From assembly GCA_003539495.1 (NCBI GenBank), contig DPPB01000042.1, positions 67,234 to 91,774 on the forward strand: a stretch of 24,541 bases of DNA, in the 5' to 3' direction. The notes beneath the pieces were generated by a model. It was not told where the DNA came from, made no database searches, and was given only the letters and a program-made list of their open reading frames with translations. The stretch is from Oscillibacter sp. (GTDB lineage Bacteria > Bacillota > Clostridia > Oscillospirales > Oscillospiraceae). Every line of letters starts with the position of its first letter. The stretch's first letter is position 1. The position numbers and the translations under genes were made by a program. This document shows, piece after piece, positions 14,564-22,790 of the stretch.

Positions 14564-14572
14564 AGTATAGCA
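14564..14572 (-). promoter_or_regulatory. Candidate internal promoter (extended -10)
   Basis: On the minus strand TGCTATACT is an extended -10, located 40 nt before the second amidohydrolase start in the 72-nt gap. No good -35 is present, as often with extended -10 promoters. It could express amidohydrolase and regulator separately from the rest. Confidence 0.4.
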
Positions 14573-14596
14573 GACTCCGCCCGAAAAGGGAAGCCT

Positions 14597-15607
14597 CTAT
14601 TCCGCTGTTTCTATGAAGGCGGCCATGGCTGCCAGGAAATCCGCGTCCGTCAGCTCTGCCGCCAGGTCATAGCACAGGGAGAGACCATTGTCGCTGTTGG
14701 TGGTGACCACAAGGCCATCCCCCGTCTGCTGATCCCACAGGGCCAGAGACTTGAAGCCATCGTTATCGCCCCAGTGCCACCGAACGGAGGGTTCCTTTCG
14801 TATGAGGCCCACACCCAGGCCCCAGGCAATGTCATCATCGGCGATGCTCTGCACGGAGCCCATCTGGTGATAAGTGTCCTCCCGCAGCCCACCCCGGCTG
14901 CAGAGCAGGCCGGAAATAAACCGGGCGTAATCCGCAGCGTTGGAATACAGGGACCAGGCAGCATTGGGCTCCGGGGCGTTGCCGGTTAGATCCACACAAT
15001 CCCGCACGCGGCAAGGATTGCCCTCCGCATCAAAGCCCGGAGAAATGGCGCTGCCCACCCCCGGCGTCCAAAGCACGGCGGAGCGGTGCATTTGAAAGGG
15101 CGTGAAAGCATGGCCCGCAAACAGCTCCGGGAGAGATTGTCCCGTAATTTTTTCCGCCAAGTGCTGCAGCAGATAATAGCCCTGGCCGGAATAGCTATAG
15201 GCCGTACCCGGGGCAAAGAGCATGGGCATAGGGCGGCTGTGCCAATCCGGCAAGCCGGAGCTGTGGCTGAGGATGTGGCGGAGGGTGATCTTTGCAAAAT
15301 CCGGGTCCTGGGACCAGGGCTCGCCTCCCAGCCGGGCAGGCACCGACTCATCCAGGGCCAGCAGCCCCTCATCAGCTAATTGCAGGGCCAGCACGGCAAA
15401 CAGGGGCTTTGTCAGGGACGCGCACTCAAAGAGGGTACCCTCCGTCACCGGAGCGGCGCCGGCAGCGCCGCTGACAGTGGAATGGGTCACCTGTCCCCCC
15501 TGCAGCAGGGCCACGCTGCACCCCGGTACACCCCGGCAGGTCATCCGGTGGGCCAAAAGCTCCGGATCCCCGCAGAAATGCTTCGCTTTTTCCGTTACAA
15601 TATGCAT
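14597..15607 (-). CDS. Serine hydrolase, class C beta-lactamase / D-aminopeptidase fold
   Basis: 336 residues of the PF00144 family. The nucleophile motif SxxK is SLTK (Ser64-Lys67), the YxN-type motif is YSG (Tyr139), and the third motif is HWG (His278), so the catalytic set looks complete. There is no signal peptide, so it acts in the cytoplasm, unlike a beta-lactamase or a wall enzyme; family members of this kind include D-aminopeptidases, D-amino-acid amidases and esterases. GDND and NPCRVRDCVDL segments are otherwise unremarkable. ATG 15607 follows AAGGGGGAC. It starts 10 nt after the racemase stop, in an operon with other amide hydrolases, which points to a catabolic peptidase or amidase role. 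Substrate is inferred. Confidence 0.85.
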   Translation of the reverse strand: MHIVTEKAKHFCGDPELLAHRMTCRGVPGCSVALLQGGQVTHSTVSGAAGAAPVTEGTLFECASLTKPLFAVLALQLADEGLLALDESVPARLGGEPWSQDPDFAKITLRHILSHSSGLPDWHSRPMPMLFAPGTAYSYSGQGYYLLQHLAEKITGQSLPELFAGHAFTPFQMHRSAVLWTPGVGSAISPGFDAEGNPCRVRDCVDLTGNAPEPNAAWSLYSNAADYARFISGLLCSRGGLREDTYHQMGSVQSIADDDIAWGLGVGLIRKEPSVRWHWGDNDGFKSLALWDQQTGDGLVVTTNSDNGLSLCYDLAAELTDADFLAAMAAFIETAE

Positions 15608-15617
15608 AGAGTCCCCC

Positions 15618-16322
15618 TTATATTTTTTTCACGGGATAGCCTGCGAAGGAAACAGCAGCCTCGGCCAGGATCTGCGTGGGATCCGCCACGGGATAGGGCA
15701 GCTCGCATTGGGCAAACACAATGGGAAGCTCCGTGCAGCCCAGGACAAAGCACTCCGCCCCCTGGGCTATCATGGCATCCAGGGTGCAGCGCAGGGCTGC
15801 CACGTCAATGGCGTCTAAGTTTCCGGCCTTGACGCCATCGTAGATGGCGGACATGACCCGGCGCTGACCGGGAGCATCGGGCTTGATGACCCGTATGCCA
15901 CGACCGGAGAGGAGGTTTTCATAAATGCCGGTTTGAATGGTTCCGTCGGTGGCCAAAAGGCCCACGGCGTTCACGCCCGTCCGCTCCAGGTGGTCCGCCG
16001 TCAGGCGCAGCATGTGCAGCACCGGCAGGTGGGTCCGGAGGCAGAGGTCATCGTAGAACCAGTGGGCAGTGTTGCAGGGCATGATCAGGACGTCGGCCCC
16101 GGCGGCCGCCAGGGTGTTAGCCGAGCGCACCAGCTGGGGTACCGGATCCTCGCCGCCCATGAGGATGGCCGCGGTGCGGTCGGGAATATCCGTGTTGCAG
16201 TCCACGATCACATGGGGAAAGTCCTGGTCCCGGGCGGCGTCGGTAGCGCGGATGATTTTTTCAAACAGATCTGCCGTGGCCAGAGGGCCCATGCCGCCGA
16301 TAATGCCGATAATCTTTTTCAC
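15618..16322 (-). CDS. Aspartate/glutamate racemase family protein
   Basis: 234 residues of the PF01177 family. Both catalytic cysteines are present: MPCNTAH (Cys83) and LGCTELP (Cys196), and the N-terminus shows the family IIGIIGGMGPLATADL. These cofactor-independent enzymes interconvert D and L forms of aspartate or glutamate; the overall pattern is closer to aspartate racemase than to the cell-wall glutamate racemase MurI. The start is uncertain: TTG 16328 lies directly on the ribosome binding site, whereas GTG 16322 is seven nt from AAGGGG and is preferred. It lies 14 nt after the P1 peptidase gene and 10 nt before the serine hydrolase gene. It would convert D-residues released by its neighbours into usable L-amino acids, or the reverse. 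Confidence 0.9.
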   Translation of the reverse strand: MKKIIGIIGGMGPLATADLFEKIIRATDAARDQDFPHVIVDCNTDIPDRTAAILMGGEDPVPQLVRSANTLAAAGADVLIMPCNTAHWFYDDLCLRTHLPVLHMLRLTADHLERTGVNAVGLLATDGTIQTGIYENLLSGRGIRVIKPDAPGQRRVMSAIYDGVKAGNLDAIDVAALRCTLDAMIAQGAECFVLGCTELPIVFAQCELPYPVADPTQILAEAAVSFAGYPVKKI

Positions 16323-16336
16323 AGCCAATCCCCTTC

Positions 16337-17386
16337 TTACTTTTCGGATTTTTTCTCGGGCATATAGAGGTCTGCCAGGCTCTTATAATGGTTGCCCGCC
16401 CGGCCTGTTACGGCTTTGGCGTGGAGCATGGAGCTGATGATAGCCTCGTCCACGCTCTCGATAGCCGCCCGGAACACCTCGTCAATATCCTCCTCGTACA
16501 CCAGGCGGATGGATTCCAGCCGATCGCTGCTGTAATGGGCCAGCTTGTTTCCGGTGGTGAAGGCCAGGGCAATCTCGCCGCTGCCGTTGCCGGAAATGCC
16601 GCCGGTACGGGCAATGCCGGATTGGGCGCGCTTTGCCACCCGCTCCAGCTGCCGGGCTGAAAGGGGAACATCCGTGGCGATGATGACGATAATGCTGCCC
16701 TTATCCTTCAGCTCCGACTGCTCCTGCCAGAACAGCCGCTCACCTACCGGGTCCCCTGCCACACGCAGGTCACGCAGGGTGCCGAAGTTGGTCATGACCA
16801 AGGCGCCCACGGTGTAGGTCTCGCCATAGAGATGGCAAAGCCGGGAGGCGGAACCGATGCCGCCCTTGAGGGAATAGCACACCATGCCGGCGCCGGCGCC
16901 CACATCGCCCTCGGCAAAGGTCTCCGATGCTGCCGCCAGAGCCGCACGGGCGTGCTCCTTGGTGACATGCAGGCCGCGGATGTCGCTGAGACGGGCATCG
17001 TTGCACTCCATGACCAGGGAATTGACCGTGCCTGCATCCAGGCCGATGTCGTCGTTTCGCTCCAGCATATACTCCACCAGCGCCGTGGACACGGTGCCCA
17101 CGGACAGGGTATTGGTCAGCAAAATGGGGGTCTCCAGGGTGCCCAGCTCCTGCACCTGGACCAGGCCGATGCTCTTGCCGAAGCCGTTGATAACATGAGC
17201 CCCGGCCAGGCACTTCTCGTGGAACACATCCCCTGTGTGGGGAATGATGGCGGTGACGCCGGTATGTACCTCGCCGTCGTGGAGGGTCACCTGGCCCACA
17301 CGAACACCCGGCACATCCGTAATCAGGTTGCGGGGACCATGGTCCATATAACCAAACTTCAGACCGTATCTGCTCTCTACACCCAT
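16337..17386 (-). CDS. P1 family peptidase (DmpA/BapA-type aminopeptidase)
   Basis: 349 residues of the S58 family, N-terminal nucleophile enzymes that cut themselves before a serine. The conserved segments are TDVPGVRVGQVTL, HTGVTAIIP, GFGKSIGLVQVQELG, ETPILLTNTLSVG, GAGAGMVCYSLKGGIGSAS and MTNFG (Asn200). The self-cleavage site is expected at Gly230-Ser231 in KGSIIVIIATDVPL. Known members hydrolyse peptides and esters with D-amino acids, beta-amino acids or L-amino acids at the N-terminus. No signal peptide. ATG 17386 follows AGGGAGG. Upstream is a 129-nt gap with a terminator-like hairpin, then the amidohydrolase; downstream is the racemase. It supports a D- or beta-peptide diet for the cluster; the actual substrate is unknown. 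Confidence 0.9.
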   Translation of the reverse strand: MGVESRYGLKFGYMDHGPRNLITDVPGVRVGQVTLHDGEVHTGVTAIIPHTGDVFHEKCLAGAHVINGFGKSIGLVQVQELGTLETPILLTNTLSVGTVSTALVEYMLERNDDIGLDAGTVNSLVMECNDARLSDIRGLHVTKEHARAALAAASETFAEGDVGAGAGMVCYSLKGGIGSASRLCHLYGETYTVGALVMTNFGTLRDLRVAGDPVGERLFWQEQSELKDKGSIIVIIATDVPLSARQLERVAKRAQSGIARTGGISGNGSGEIALAFTTGNKLAHYSSDRLESIRLVYEEDIDEVFRAAIESVDEAIISSMLHAKAVTGRAGNHYKSLADLYMPEKKSEK

Positions 17387-17442
17387 AATTAAATTCCTCC
17401 CTATTCGTCCGGAGCAGCTGCACTCCGGTCGGTATTTTTGTG

Positions 17443-17495
17443 AAAAAAGGCCGCCCGCTCAGCTCGCCTAATCAGACGTGCTGAAACGAGCAGCC
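17443..17495 (-). terminator. Terminator-like hairpin inside the peptide operon
   Basis: On the minus strand GGCTGCTCGTTTCAGC (17495-17480) pairs imperfectly, mostly by G-U wobble and with one bulge, with GCTGAGCGGGCGGCC (17463-17449), followed by TTTTTT (17448-17443). It would reduce transcription of the genes downstream of the first amidohydrolase. A second small hairpin (CCGGAG/CTCCGG) lies just before the peptidase ribosome binding site. Confidence 0.55.
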
Positions 17496-17515
17496 TATAT
17501 GTTATGCTTCGCGCT

Positions 17516-19138
17516 TTAACGCTGATAGACTACCTTGCCGCCCACAACGGTCATTACGGGCAGGATGTCCTTGATCTCCATGGGATCCACAGTGAAGATA
17601 TCCCGATCCAGCAGGACCATATCTGCATAATAGCCGGGCTTCAGGCGGCCCTTGACATCCTCCTGGAACTCCGCGTAGGCGCTCTCCTTGGTGTAGGCGT
17701 CAATAGCCGTTTCCACATCCACGCACTCGCTGGGATAGAAGCCGCCGGCGGGACGGCCCTGTCTATCCTTGCGGGTAACAGCTATGTAGATATTGGGGAA
17801 GGGGTTGCAATCCTCCACAGGGCAATCGGTGCCGTAGGACAGATGCACGCCCATACGCAGTAGGGTGCCGAAGGCGTAGGAGGTGGAGGCCAGCTCCTTG
17901 CCGCACAGCTTTTCCACGATATTCATATCGTAATCCAGGAAAATGGGCTGGGCAAACACCAGAATATCGTCCTTGGCGATGCGCTCCAGCAGGGCACGGT
18001 CGGTAATCTGGCAGTGAACAACTGCGTGGCGGAGCTTGTTCTTGCCATCCACGAAGGCCCGCTCATAGCACTCCACAGTGCGGCGCACGGCCTCGTCACC
18101 GATGCAGTGGGTAATCACCTGCAGATTATGCTCCTTTGCCAGCTGGCAGTAGCGGTCCATATCCTCCACGTTGATCCACTCCAGGCCGTGGTTTTCCGGA
18201 TCGCTCACGTAGCCGTGGGACATAAGACCCGTGCGGGCGCCCAGGCTGCCGTCCTTAAACAGCTTCAGGGGGCCCAGGGTAAGCCAGGAACCCTTCTTAT
18301 ACTCGCCCACGGCGTACTCGCCCCGGGTCAGGTATTCCTCGAAATCCTCCAGGTTGTTGAAGCAGACCTGGTGGCGATAGCGAACCTTGCCCTCTCCATT
18401 GTCGTACATCTCGTGCAGCAGGCGGAAGGCAGCGGGGGTATCCAGGAAGGTGGTGCCCACATCGTTGCTCTGGACGCTGGTGAGACCGTGGGAAACCGCA
18501 TAGTCCATGGCATCCTTCATGAACTCATGGCGCTCCTCCAGAGTAAACTCCGGGATGAGACGCTTGGCGATATTGCAGCCGTTGCCGGTGAAGATGCCGT
18601 TGGGCACGCCATTTTCATCAGTGAGGCAATCCTTGCCCTTGCACTTGTCTATCTCGCCGGTGCTTTGCAGGATCTCCAGGAGCTTGCTGTTGACGGAGAC
18701 GATGTGTCCGCAGACGCGCTCCAGCACGATGGGATAGTCGGTACTGATCTTGTCCAGGTCATGCCGGTCGGGCAGGCGACTGCCGTCGGTGAAATAGTCC
18801 TGGTTCCAGCCGAGGGCGTGGAGACCGTTTTTCACACGCTGGGGATGCTCCTGGGCAAACTTGCGGCACACCTCGATCAGCTCCGCAATGGACTTTACAT
18901 CGGCGATATGGGCCTGGTTCAGCGTCTCGCTGAACTGGGCAAAGTGCATATGAGAATCATTGAGACCGGGGATCAGGGTCCGGCCGCCGCAATCCACCCG
19001 GGTGGCGTCAGCCGGGGCATCGGCCAGCAGGGCATCGCTGCTGCCTATGCGGCGGATGATGCCGTCCTCAACCAAAACTGCCTGCTCATAATGCCCCTTT
19101 TCCACATAGACCTTGGCATTATAATACAGCTCAGCCAT
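17516..19138 (-). CDS. YtcJ-type amidohydrolase (complete metal site)
   Basis: 540 residues of the Amidohydro_3 family, which includes N-substituted-formamide deformylase and other N-acyl hydrolases. All expected ligands are visible: HMH (His63, His65) in PGLNDSHMHF, Lys292 in LKLFKDGSLGA, His344 in THCIGDEA, His375 in VVHCQI, and Asp438 in YGTDCPVE. No signal peptide, so it acts in the cytoplasm on imported material. The start is ATG 19138 (or adjoining ATG 19141), six nt after AAGGAGG, and overlaps the permease stop by 8 nt, implying coupled expression. It probably removes an acyl or other cap from an amine or amino acid carried in by the permease; the substrate is inferred from context. 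Confidence 0.9.
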   Translation of the reverse strand: MAELYYNAKVYVEKGHYEQAVLVEDGIIRRIGSSDALLADAPADATRVDCGGRTLIPGLNDSHMHFAQFSETLNQAHIADVKSIAELIEVCRKFAQEHPQRVKNGLHALGWNQDYFTDGSRLPDRHDLDKISTDYPIVLERVCGHIVSVNSKLLEILQSTGEIDKCKGKDCLTDENGVPNGIFTGNGCNIAKRLIPEFTLEERHEFMKDAMDYAVSHGLTSVQSNDVGTTFLDTPAAFRLLHEMYDNGEGKVRYRHQVCFNNLEDFEEYLTRGEYAVGEYKKGSWLTLGPLKLFKDGSLGARTGLMSHGYVSDPENHGLEWINVEDMDRYCQLAKEHNLQVITHCIGDEAVRRTVECYERAFVDGKNKLRHAVVHCQITDRALLERIAKDDILVFAQPIFLDYDMNIVEKLCGKELASTSYAFGTLLRMGVHLSYGTDCPVEDCNPFPNIYIAVTRKDRQGRPAGGFYPSECVDVETAIDAYTKESAYAEFQEDVKGRLKPGYYADMVLLDRDIFTVDPMEIKDILPVMTVVGGKVVYQR

Positions 19139-20537
19139 CATTAGCCTCCTTATTCTCCCCCGCTTCCTTCTTCAGCTTGCGGTCAAAGATCCAATAAACA
19201 ATGGCACCGAGGGCGGGCACGGTGAAGCCGATGGAGCCCAGGATGGGATTCTCAATGGCGGAGTTGACGAACAGGGCCACGAACACGATGGCGGTGAAGA
19301 TGATGGACACGGGATAGAGCCACACCTTGTAGGGACGCTCGATATTGGGGAACTTCTTGCGCAAGATGGGCACAGCCATAACGATCAAGACATTGAAGAG
19401 CAGGTTGCTCAGCACCACCATGTCGGTCAGCTCGCTCAGGTTACGCAGCAGCACCAGGGCGCTGGAGATGACAGCCTGGACAATGACGGGCACATAGGGG
19501 ATCTTCTGCTTATTCAGCTTGGTGAAGCTCTTGAAGAAGTGGCCCTCCTTGGCCATGGCGTAGTACATTCTGGGCTGGGCCAGGATGAGGCCGTTCATGC
19601 TGCCGAACATGGCCAGAACCATGCCCACGGTAACCACCACGGCACCTGCGCTGCCCAGCAGCTTCTTGGCAACCGCCGTACCCAGATACAGGTCACCGGC
19701 GTCGATCATGGAGGCGATCTCCTCGTGGGGCAGAACCTTCATGATGGCGAAGTTGAAGAGGGTGTAGAGAATCGTAACGCCGCCGATGCCGATGATAAGG
19801 GCCAGGGGCAGATTCTTGCGGGGGTTCTTCATTTCCTCGGCCACGGTGTTCAGGTTGGTCCAGCCCTCATAGGCCCAGAGGGAGGCCACCACGGCCAGAG
19901 CGATCATGCTGAAAACGCTGGTGTTGTTCTCGGCGGCATAGACGCTGGCAGAGCCAAAGGACAGGTCGGGGGTAACACGGCCGACAAACAGGGCGGCCAG
20001 CAGAATGATGGCAACGGGCACCATCTTGGCGACCATGGAGACATTCTGCACCACGGAGGCCAGCTTAACGCCCACCATGTTATAGGCGGTGATACCGAAG
20101 ATGAGTACAACGGCGGCAATCTTGCAGCCAAAGTCGCTGAGGTGGAAAATGGGCTGGAACACGCCCATCAGAGCCAGGGCCAGAGCAGCCACGGAGCCGG
20201 GGCCGCCGATGAGCCAATCCACAAAGCCGTTCATGAAGCCCACGATGGGATGAAAGGCCTCATTCAGGTAGACCACACGGCCACCGGACTGGGGCATGGC
20301 CGCGCCCATTTCCGCATAGGCCAGACCGCCAAACAGGGAAATGACACCGCCGATGATCCAGCACAGCAGAGCCAGACCGCTGTTCATACCCACGCGCTGC
20401 AGCACATAGGCGCCCAGGTAGAAGATACCGGAGCCGATCATGATACCAGCAATAATGCTAACACCACCAAAGGCACCTATTTCCCGCTTGAGTTCTGTTT
20501 TTTCTGTTGTCAAATCGTTGATAGTTTCTTTTTTCAT
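19131..20537 (-). CDS. APC-family amino acid permease
   Basis: 468 residues with about twelve membrane helices. The first helix has the APC signature IIAGIMIGSGIFYLGAYV (broken helix with GSGI), followed by GGVISLFGGLAYAEMGAAMP and SGGRVVYLNEAF. It resembles the L-type transporter/SteT branch, which moves or exchanges amino acids. ATG 20537 follows AAAGGAGGCGC at good spacing. It is the first gene of the seven-gene cluster and overlaps the amidohydrolase by 8 nt, so it probably brings in the amino acid, derivative or short peptide processed downstream. Only weak promoter candidates are seen upstream (TTTACA with TATTTT, or TTGGGA with TAAATT). Confidence 0.93.
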   Translation of the reverse strand: MKKETINDLTTEKTELKREIGAFGGVSIIAGIMIGSGIFYLGAYVLQRVGMNSGLALLCWIIGGVISLFGGLAYAEMGAAMPQSGGRVVYLNEAFHPIVGFMNGFVDWLIGGPGSVAALALALMGVFQPIFHLSDFGCKIAAVVLIFGITAYNMVGVKLASVVQNVSMVAKMVPVAIILLAALFVGRVTPDLSFGSASVYAAENNTSVFSMIALAVVASLWAYEGWTNLNTVAEEMKNPRKNLPLALIIGIGGVTILYTLFNFAIMKVLPHEEIASMIDAGDLYLGTAVAKKLLGSAGAVVVTVGMVLAMFGSMNGLILAQPRMYYAMAKEGHFFKSFTKLNKQKIPYVPVIVQAVISSALVLLRNLSELTDMVVLSNLLFNVLIVMAVPILRKKFPNIERPYKVWLYPVSIIFTAIVFVALFVNSAIENPILGSIGFTVPALGAIVYWIFDRKLKKEAGENKEANDG

Positions 20538-21406
20538 TGGATGCGCCTCCTTTTCCAGCTATAAAAATAGCCTGAATGTAAATTTATTGTAAAGTATTCC
20601 CGTTCCCAAAGGTGTTTATAAAAAAATTTTTCCTCTTTTTTGATCTAAACGGTTTATTAAACTCAAATAAAACATCTCGGATTCTTTATATGCCCCCAAG
20701 CAAAAAGCTTGCCCGAGGGCGGAAGGGTCTATCTCCCCCGCTCGGAACATATCGGTGTATTTCCTGGTGTTGGCGGCGGCGTACCCCATCTCTGAGAACG
20801 GTAAGATAGCATCCGCACCCCGTGGTGCAGGAGGATACCAGCCACGCGTAATCCTGTATGATAACAGATCTGTACGCCCATAGCAGCAACGAGGAGCGCC
20901 GCTGATTGGGCAGAGACGGTGGAGACGGATTTCTTCCAGAAATGGGCTGATGTGACGCAGAAAAAGCCACTGAACAACTCCGGGAACAATCATGCCGTCT
21001 ATAGTGGGAATATTTTGGCATTGCCAAATGAATTATTGCGGTGCTGCAGAAAAACGCAGCAACACACTGTCAGGCAATGATGTCGGCTTCGGCAGACTCC
21101 TTGAATAACTTTCAGGTCAATCGCCAGACCTTTCTGGCAAGGGAAACAAGCAGATATCATCCAGCGGAACAAAGAAGTCTGCAGTGCAATGGATAAAAGT
21201 GTTTTAAATTATAAGGAATGCAGGAATAGATGCCATCTATCCGGGGCTTTTGGCAGCAATGGGTTTTCACAGATTTACCTTTATATTTTAATATAACAAA
21301 ATTTCATCGTTCTTTCAATGCTCGACGTCAGACAACCCTGTGTATGCTCTGCACCGCAGAAGTTAATATGGCTTTTCCCAAAGCGCATTCTGTTGGAAAC
21401 GACTTA
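20538..21406. other. Gene-poor, decayed region
   Basis: Roughly 870 nt without an intact gene. The left part is the leader of the permease operon. From about 20616 several frames on the minus strand overlap without convincing starts or ribosome binding sites; one contains a protein-like tail (see the pseudogene at 20616-20814). I see no tRNA, riboswitch or insertion-sequence ends here. It borders the truncated transporter and truncated recombinase, so it is probably mobile-element debris. Confidence 0.55.
20616..20814 (-). pseudogene. Coding remnant, C-terminal end of an unidentified protein
   Basis: One minus-strand frame reads FSEMGYAAANTRKYTDMFRA and then GEIDPSALGQAFCLGAYKES, continuing EMFYLSLINRLDQK before a stop at 20616. 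This has natural protein composition, whereas the text upstream in the same frame is Pro/Cys/Arg-rich and looks like noise. No start codon with a ribosome binding site is present. I cannot name the family. The remnant is probably the 3' end of a gene destroyed by deletion or insertion. Confidence 0.35.
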
Positions 21407-21883
21407 TTACATCAGAACGGACATGACAGTCAAAAGAATCGCCAGAAATGCAAAGCTGATCCCGGAAAACAGGAGAAGAAAACTCTTTCCGCCATTGGGA
21501 ACACGGCGCGTATATTCCCGAAACGTAATGAGGCTTGCAAGAGAAGCCACCAGTGTCCCTGCACCGCCCACATTGACGCCAACCAGAAAAGCGCGGGCAT
21601 CCTGCGTGAAGCGGCTGAGCAGAATGGCGGCAGGGACATTGCTGATGATCTGACAGGTGAGCGCGGAGATCAGCATCGTTCCGTGGGACAAAAGGCGGGC
21701 GAACAGCACCCGGACCGATTCCATCCGGGCAAGATTGCCGGAAAAGGTGAAGAAAGCGGCGAAGGTAGCCAGCAGTCCCCAATCTACGGTCTTCAATGCG
21801 TGCCGATCCAGAAACCAAAGTACCAGAACAATGACAGTCAGGCCACGAACACATCTGTGGCCGCCGGCCAACACAGATTGCAC
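21407..21883 (-). pseudogene. Truncated SLC13-like transporter, C-terminal third only
   Basis: About 145 residues match the C-terminal part of the intact transporter at 22791-23894, roughly two thirds identical by eye: shared VDWGLL, TFAAFFTFSGN, ISNVPAAILLSRFT and GGAGTLVASLASLITFREYT. Homology starts near GLTVIVLVLWFLDRHAL; the text before it (MQSVLAGGHRCVR) is unrelated, and there is no ribosome binding site. About 220 N-terminal residues with the first half of the transport domain are gone, so it cannot transport. It lies in the same orientation as the intact copy, with the truncated recombinase between them on the opposite strand. Confidence 0.8.
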
Positions 21884-22038
21884 AATGACGTTCTATTAAT
21901 CCGGCAAACACCAAGCGGCAACGCAAATTGGCACATATTTTGCGCTGCTGGAAACAATAAAAAGATCATTTCAAAAACGGTAGCTTTCCGCGCAAAGTTG
22001 TGGTATTTGTGTTTGCTGCCAAGAAAGGAGCTGATTTA

Positions 22039-22719
22039 ATGGCCAAGAACCGCGCCGTAAAAGAACGCCTGATCCTCCGCAACCCCACCGAGGACTGCAT
22101 CGCGCCGAAGGTGCAGAAATTCGAGATGCAGATTCTTCCACCGGAGCATATTAAGGATTATCTGGATGCTGCGGATAAGAGGGGACTGCTGCCCATGTTT
22201 TATCTGGAACTGGTCAGCGGACTGCGCAAGGGTGAGCTGACTGCCCTCCTGTGGAGTGACCTCGACATCACGGACAAAACCATCTCCGTCAGCAAGCAGT
22301 ACATCAAGAACCCCAATGGGGAGTTGACACTCTCGCGCCCCAAAACGGAGACATCGGTCAGAAAGGTCAGTATTCCACAGGAGGCTGTTGACCTGCTGGT
22401 TGCCGAACACAAGAATCATCCCGACAACCCATATATGTTCCCATCGCCCGTCACAGGGGAGATGTATTACCCCGATTCCATTGTGAACCTGCATAAGAAA
22501 ATTCTGAAAGACGCTGGACTGCCGCATATACGCTTTCACGATCTCAGACACACATTTGCCACGCTGGCTTTACAAAACGGCGTGGACGTGAAAACTGTCA
22601 GCAGTATGCTGGGGCACTACGATGCGGGGTTCACTCTCCGCACCTACACCCACGCCACCCGTCAAAAGCAGGACGAAGCCGCACAGACCATGGGCAGCTT
22701 CATGGCACAGGTGATGTGA
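22039..22719 (+). CDS. Tyrosine recombinase reduced to its catalytic domain
   Basis: 226 residues containing only the C-terminal phage-integrase domain. All catalytic residues are visible: Arg63 (GLRKGE), Lys102 (PKTETS), His167 and Arg170 (HDLR), His193 (LGHYD) and Tyr203 (TYTHA). Full-length relatives of this type have about 150 more N-terminal residues (arm-binding and core-binding domains). Here MAKN joins directly to RAVKERLILRNPTEDC, which in complete integrases is the end of the core-binding domain. A good ribosome binding site (AAAGGAG, 8 nt upstream) precedes ATG 22039, so the original start seems kept and the middle deleted in frame. Without the core-binding domain normal integration is unlikely. 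Confidence 0.85.
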   Translation: MAKNRAVKERLILRNPTEDCIAPKVQKFEMQILPPEHIKDYLDAADKRGLLPMFYLELVSGLRKGELTALLWSDLDITDKTISVSKQYIKNPNGELTLSRPKTETSVRKVSIPQEAVDLLVAEHKNHPDNPYMFPSPVTGEMYYPDSIVNLHKKILKDAGLPHIRFHDLRHTFATLALQNGVDVKTVSSMLGHYDAGFTLRTYTHATRQKQDEAAQTMGSFMAQVM

Positions 22720-22750
22720 TCTGATCAAACTGCACCACAATAACAAACTG

Positions 22751-22777
22751 GAGCTCCTGCCCATGGGGCAGGAGCTC
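22751..22777. terminator. Bidirectional terminator between recombinase and transporter
   Basis: GAGCTCCTGCCC (22751-22762) and GGGCAGGAGCTC (22766-22777) form a perfect 12-bp stem with an ATG loop, followed by TAATTT on the plus side and preceded by AT-rich sequence. It lies between two convergent genes. Confidence 0.75.
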
Positions 22778-22790
22778 TAATTTACTCATT

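Noticed and set aside
18014..19144. Long plus-strand open frame (376 residues) opposite the first amidohydrolase
   Set aside because: It mirrors a well-supported gene in GC-rich DNA, has no recognisable domains and no ribosome binding site context.
19539..20564. Long plus-strand open frame (341 residues) opposite the APC permease
   Set aside because: His/Gly/Gln-rich composition typical of an antisense shadow of a membrane-protein gene.
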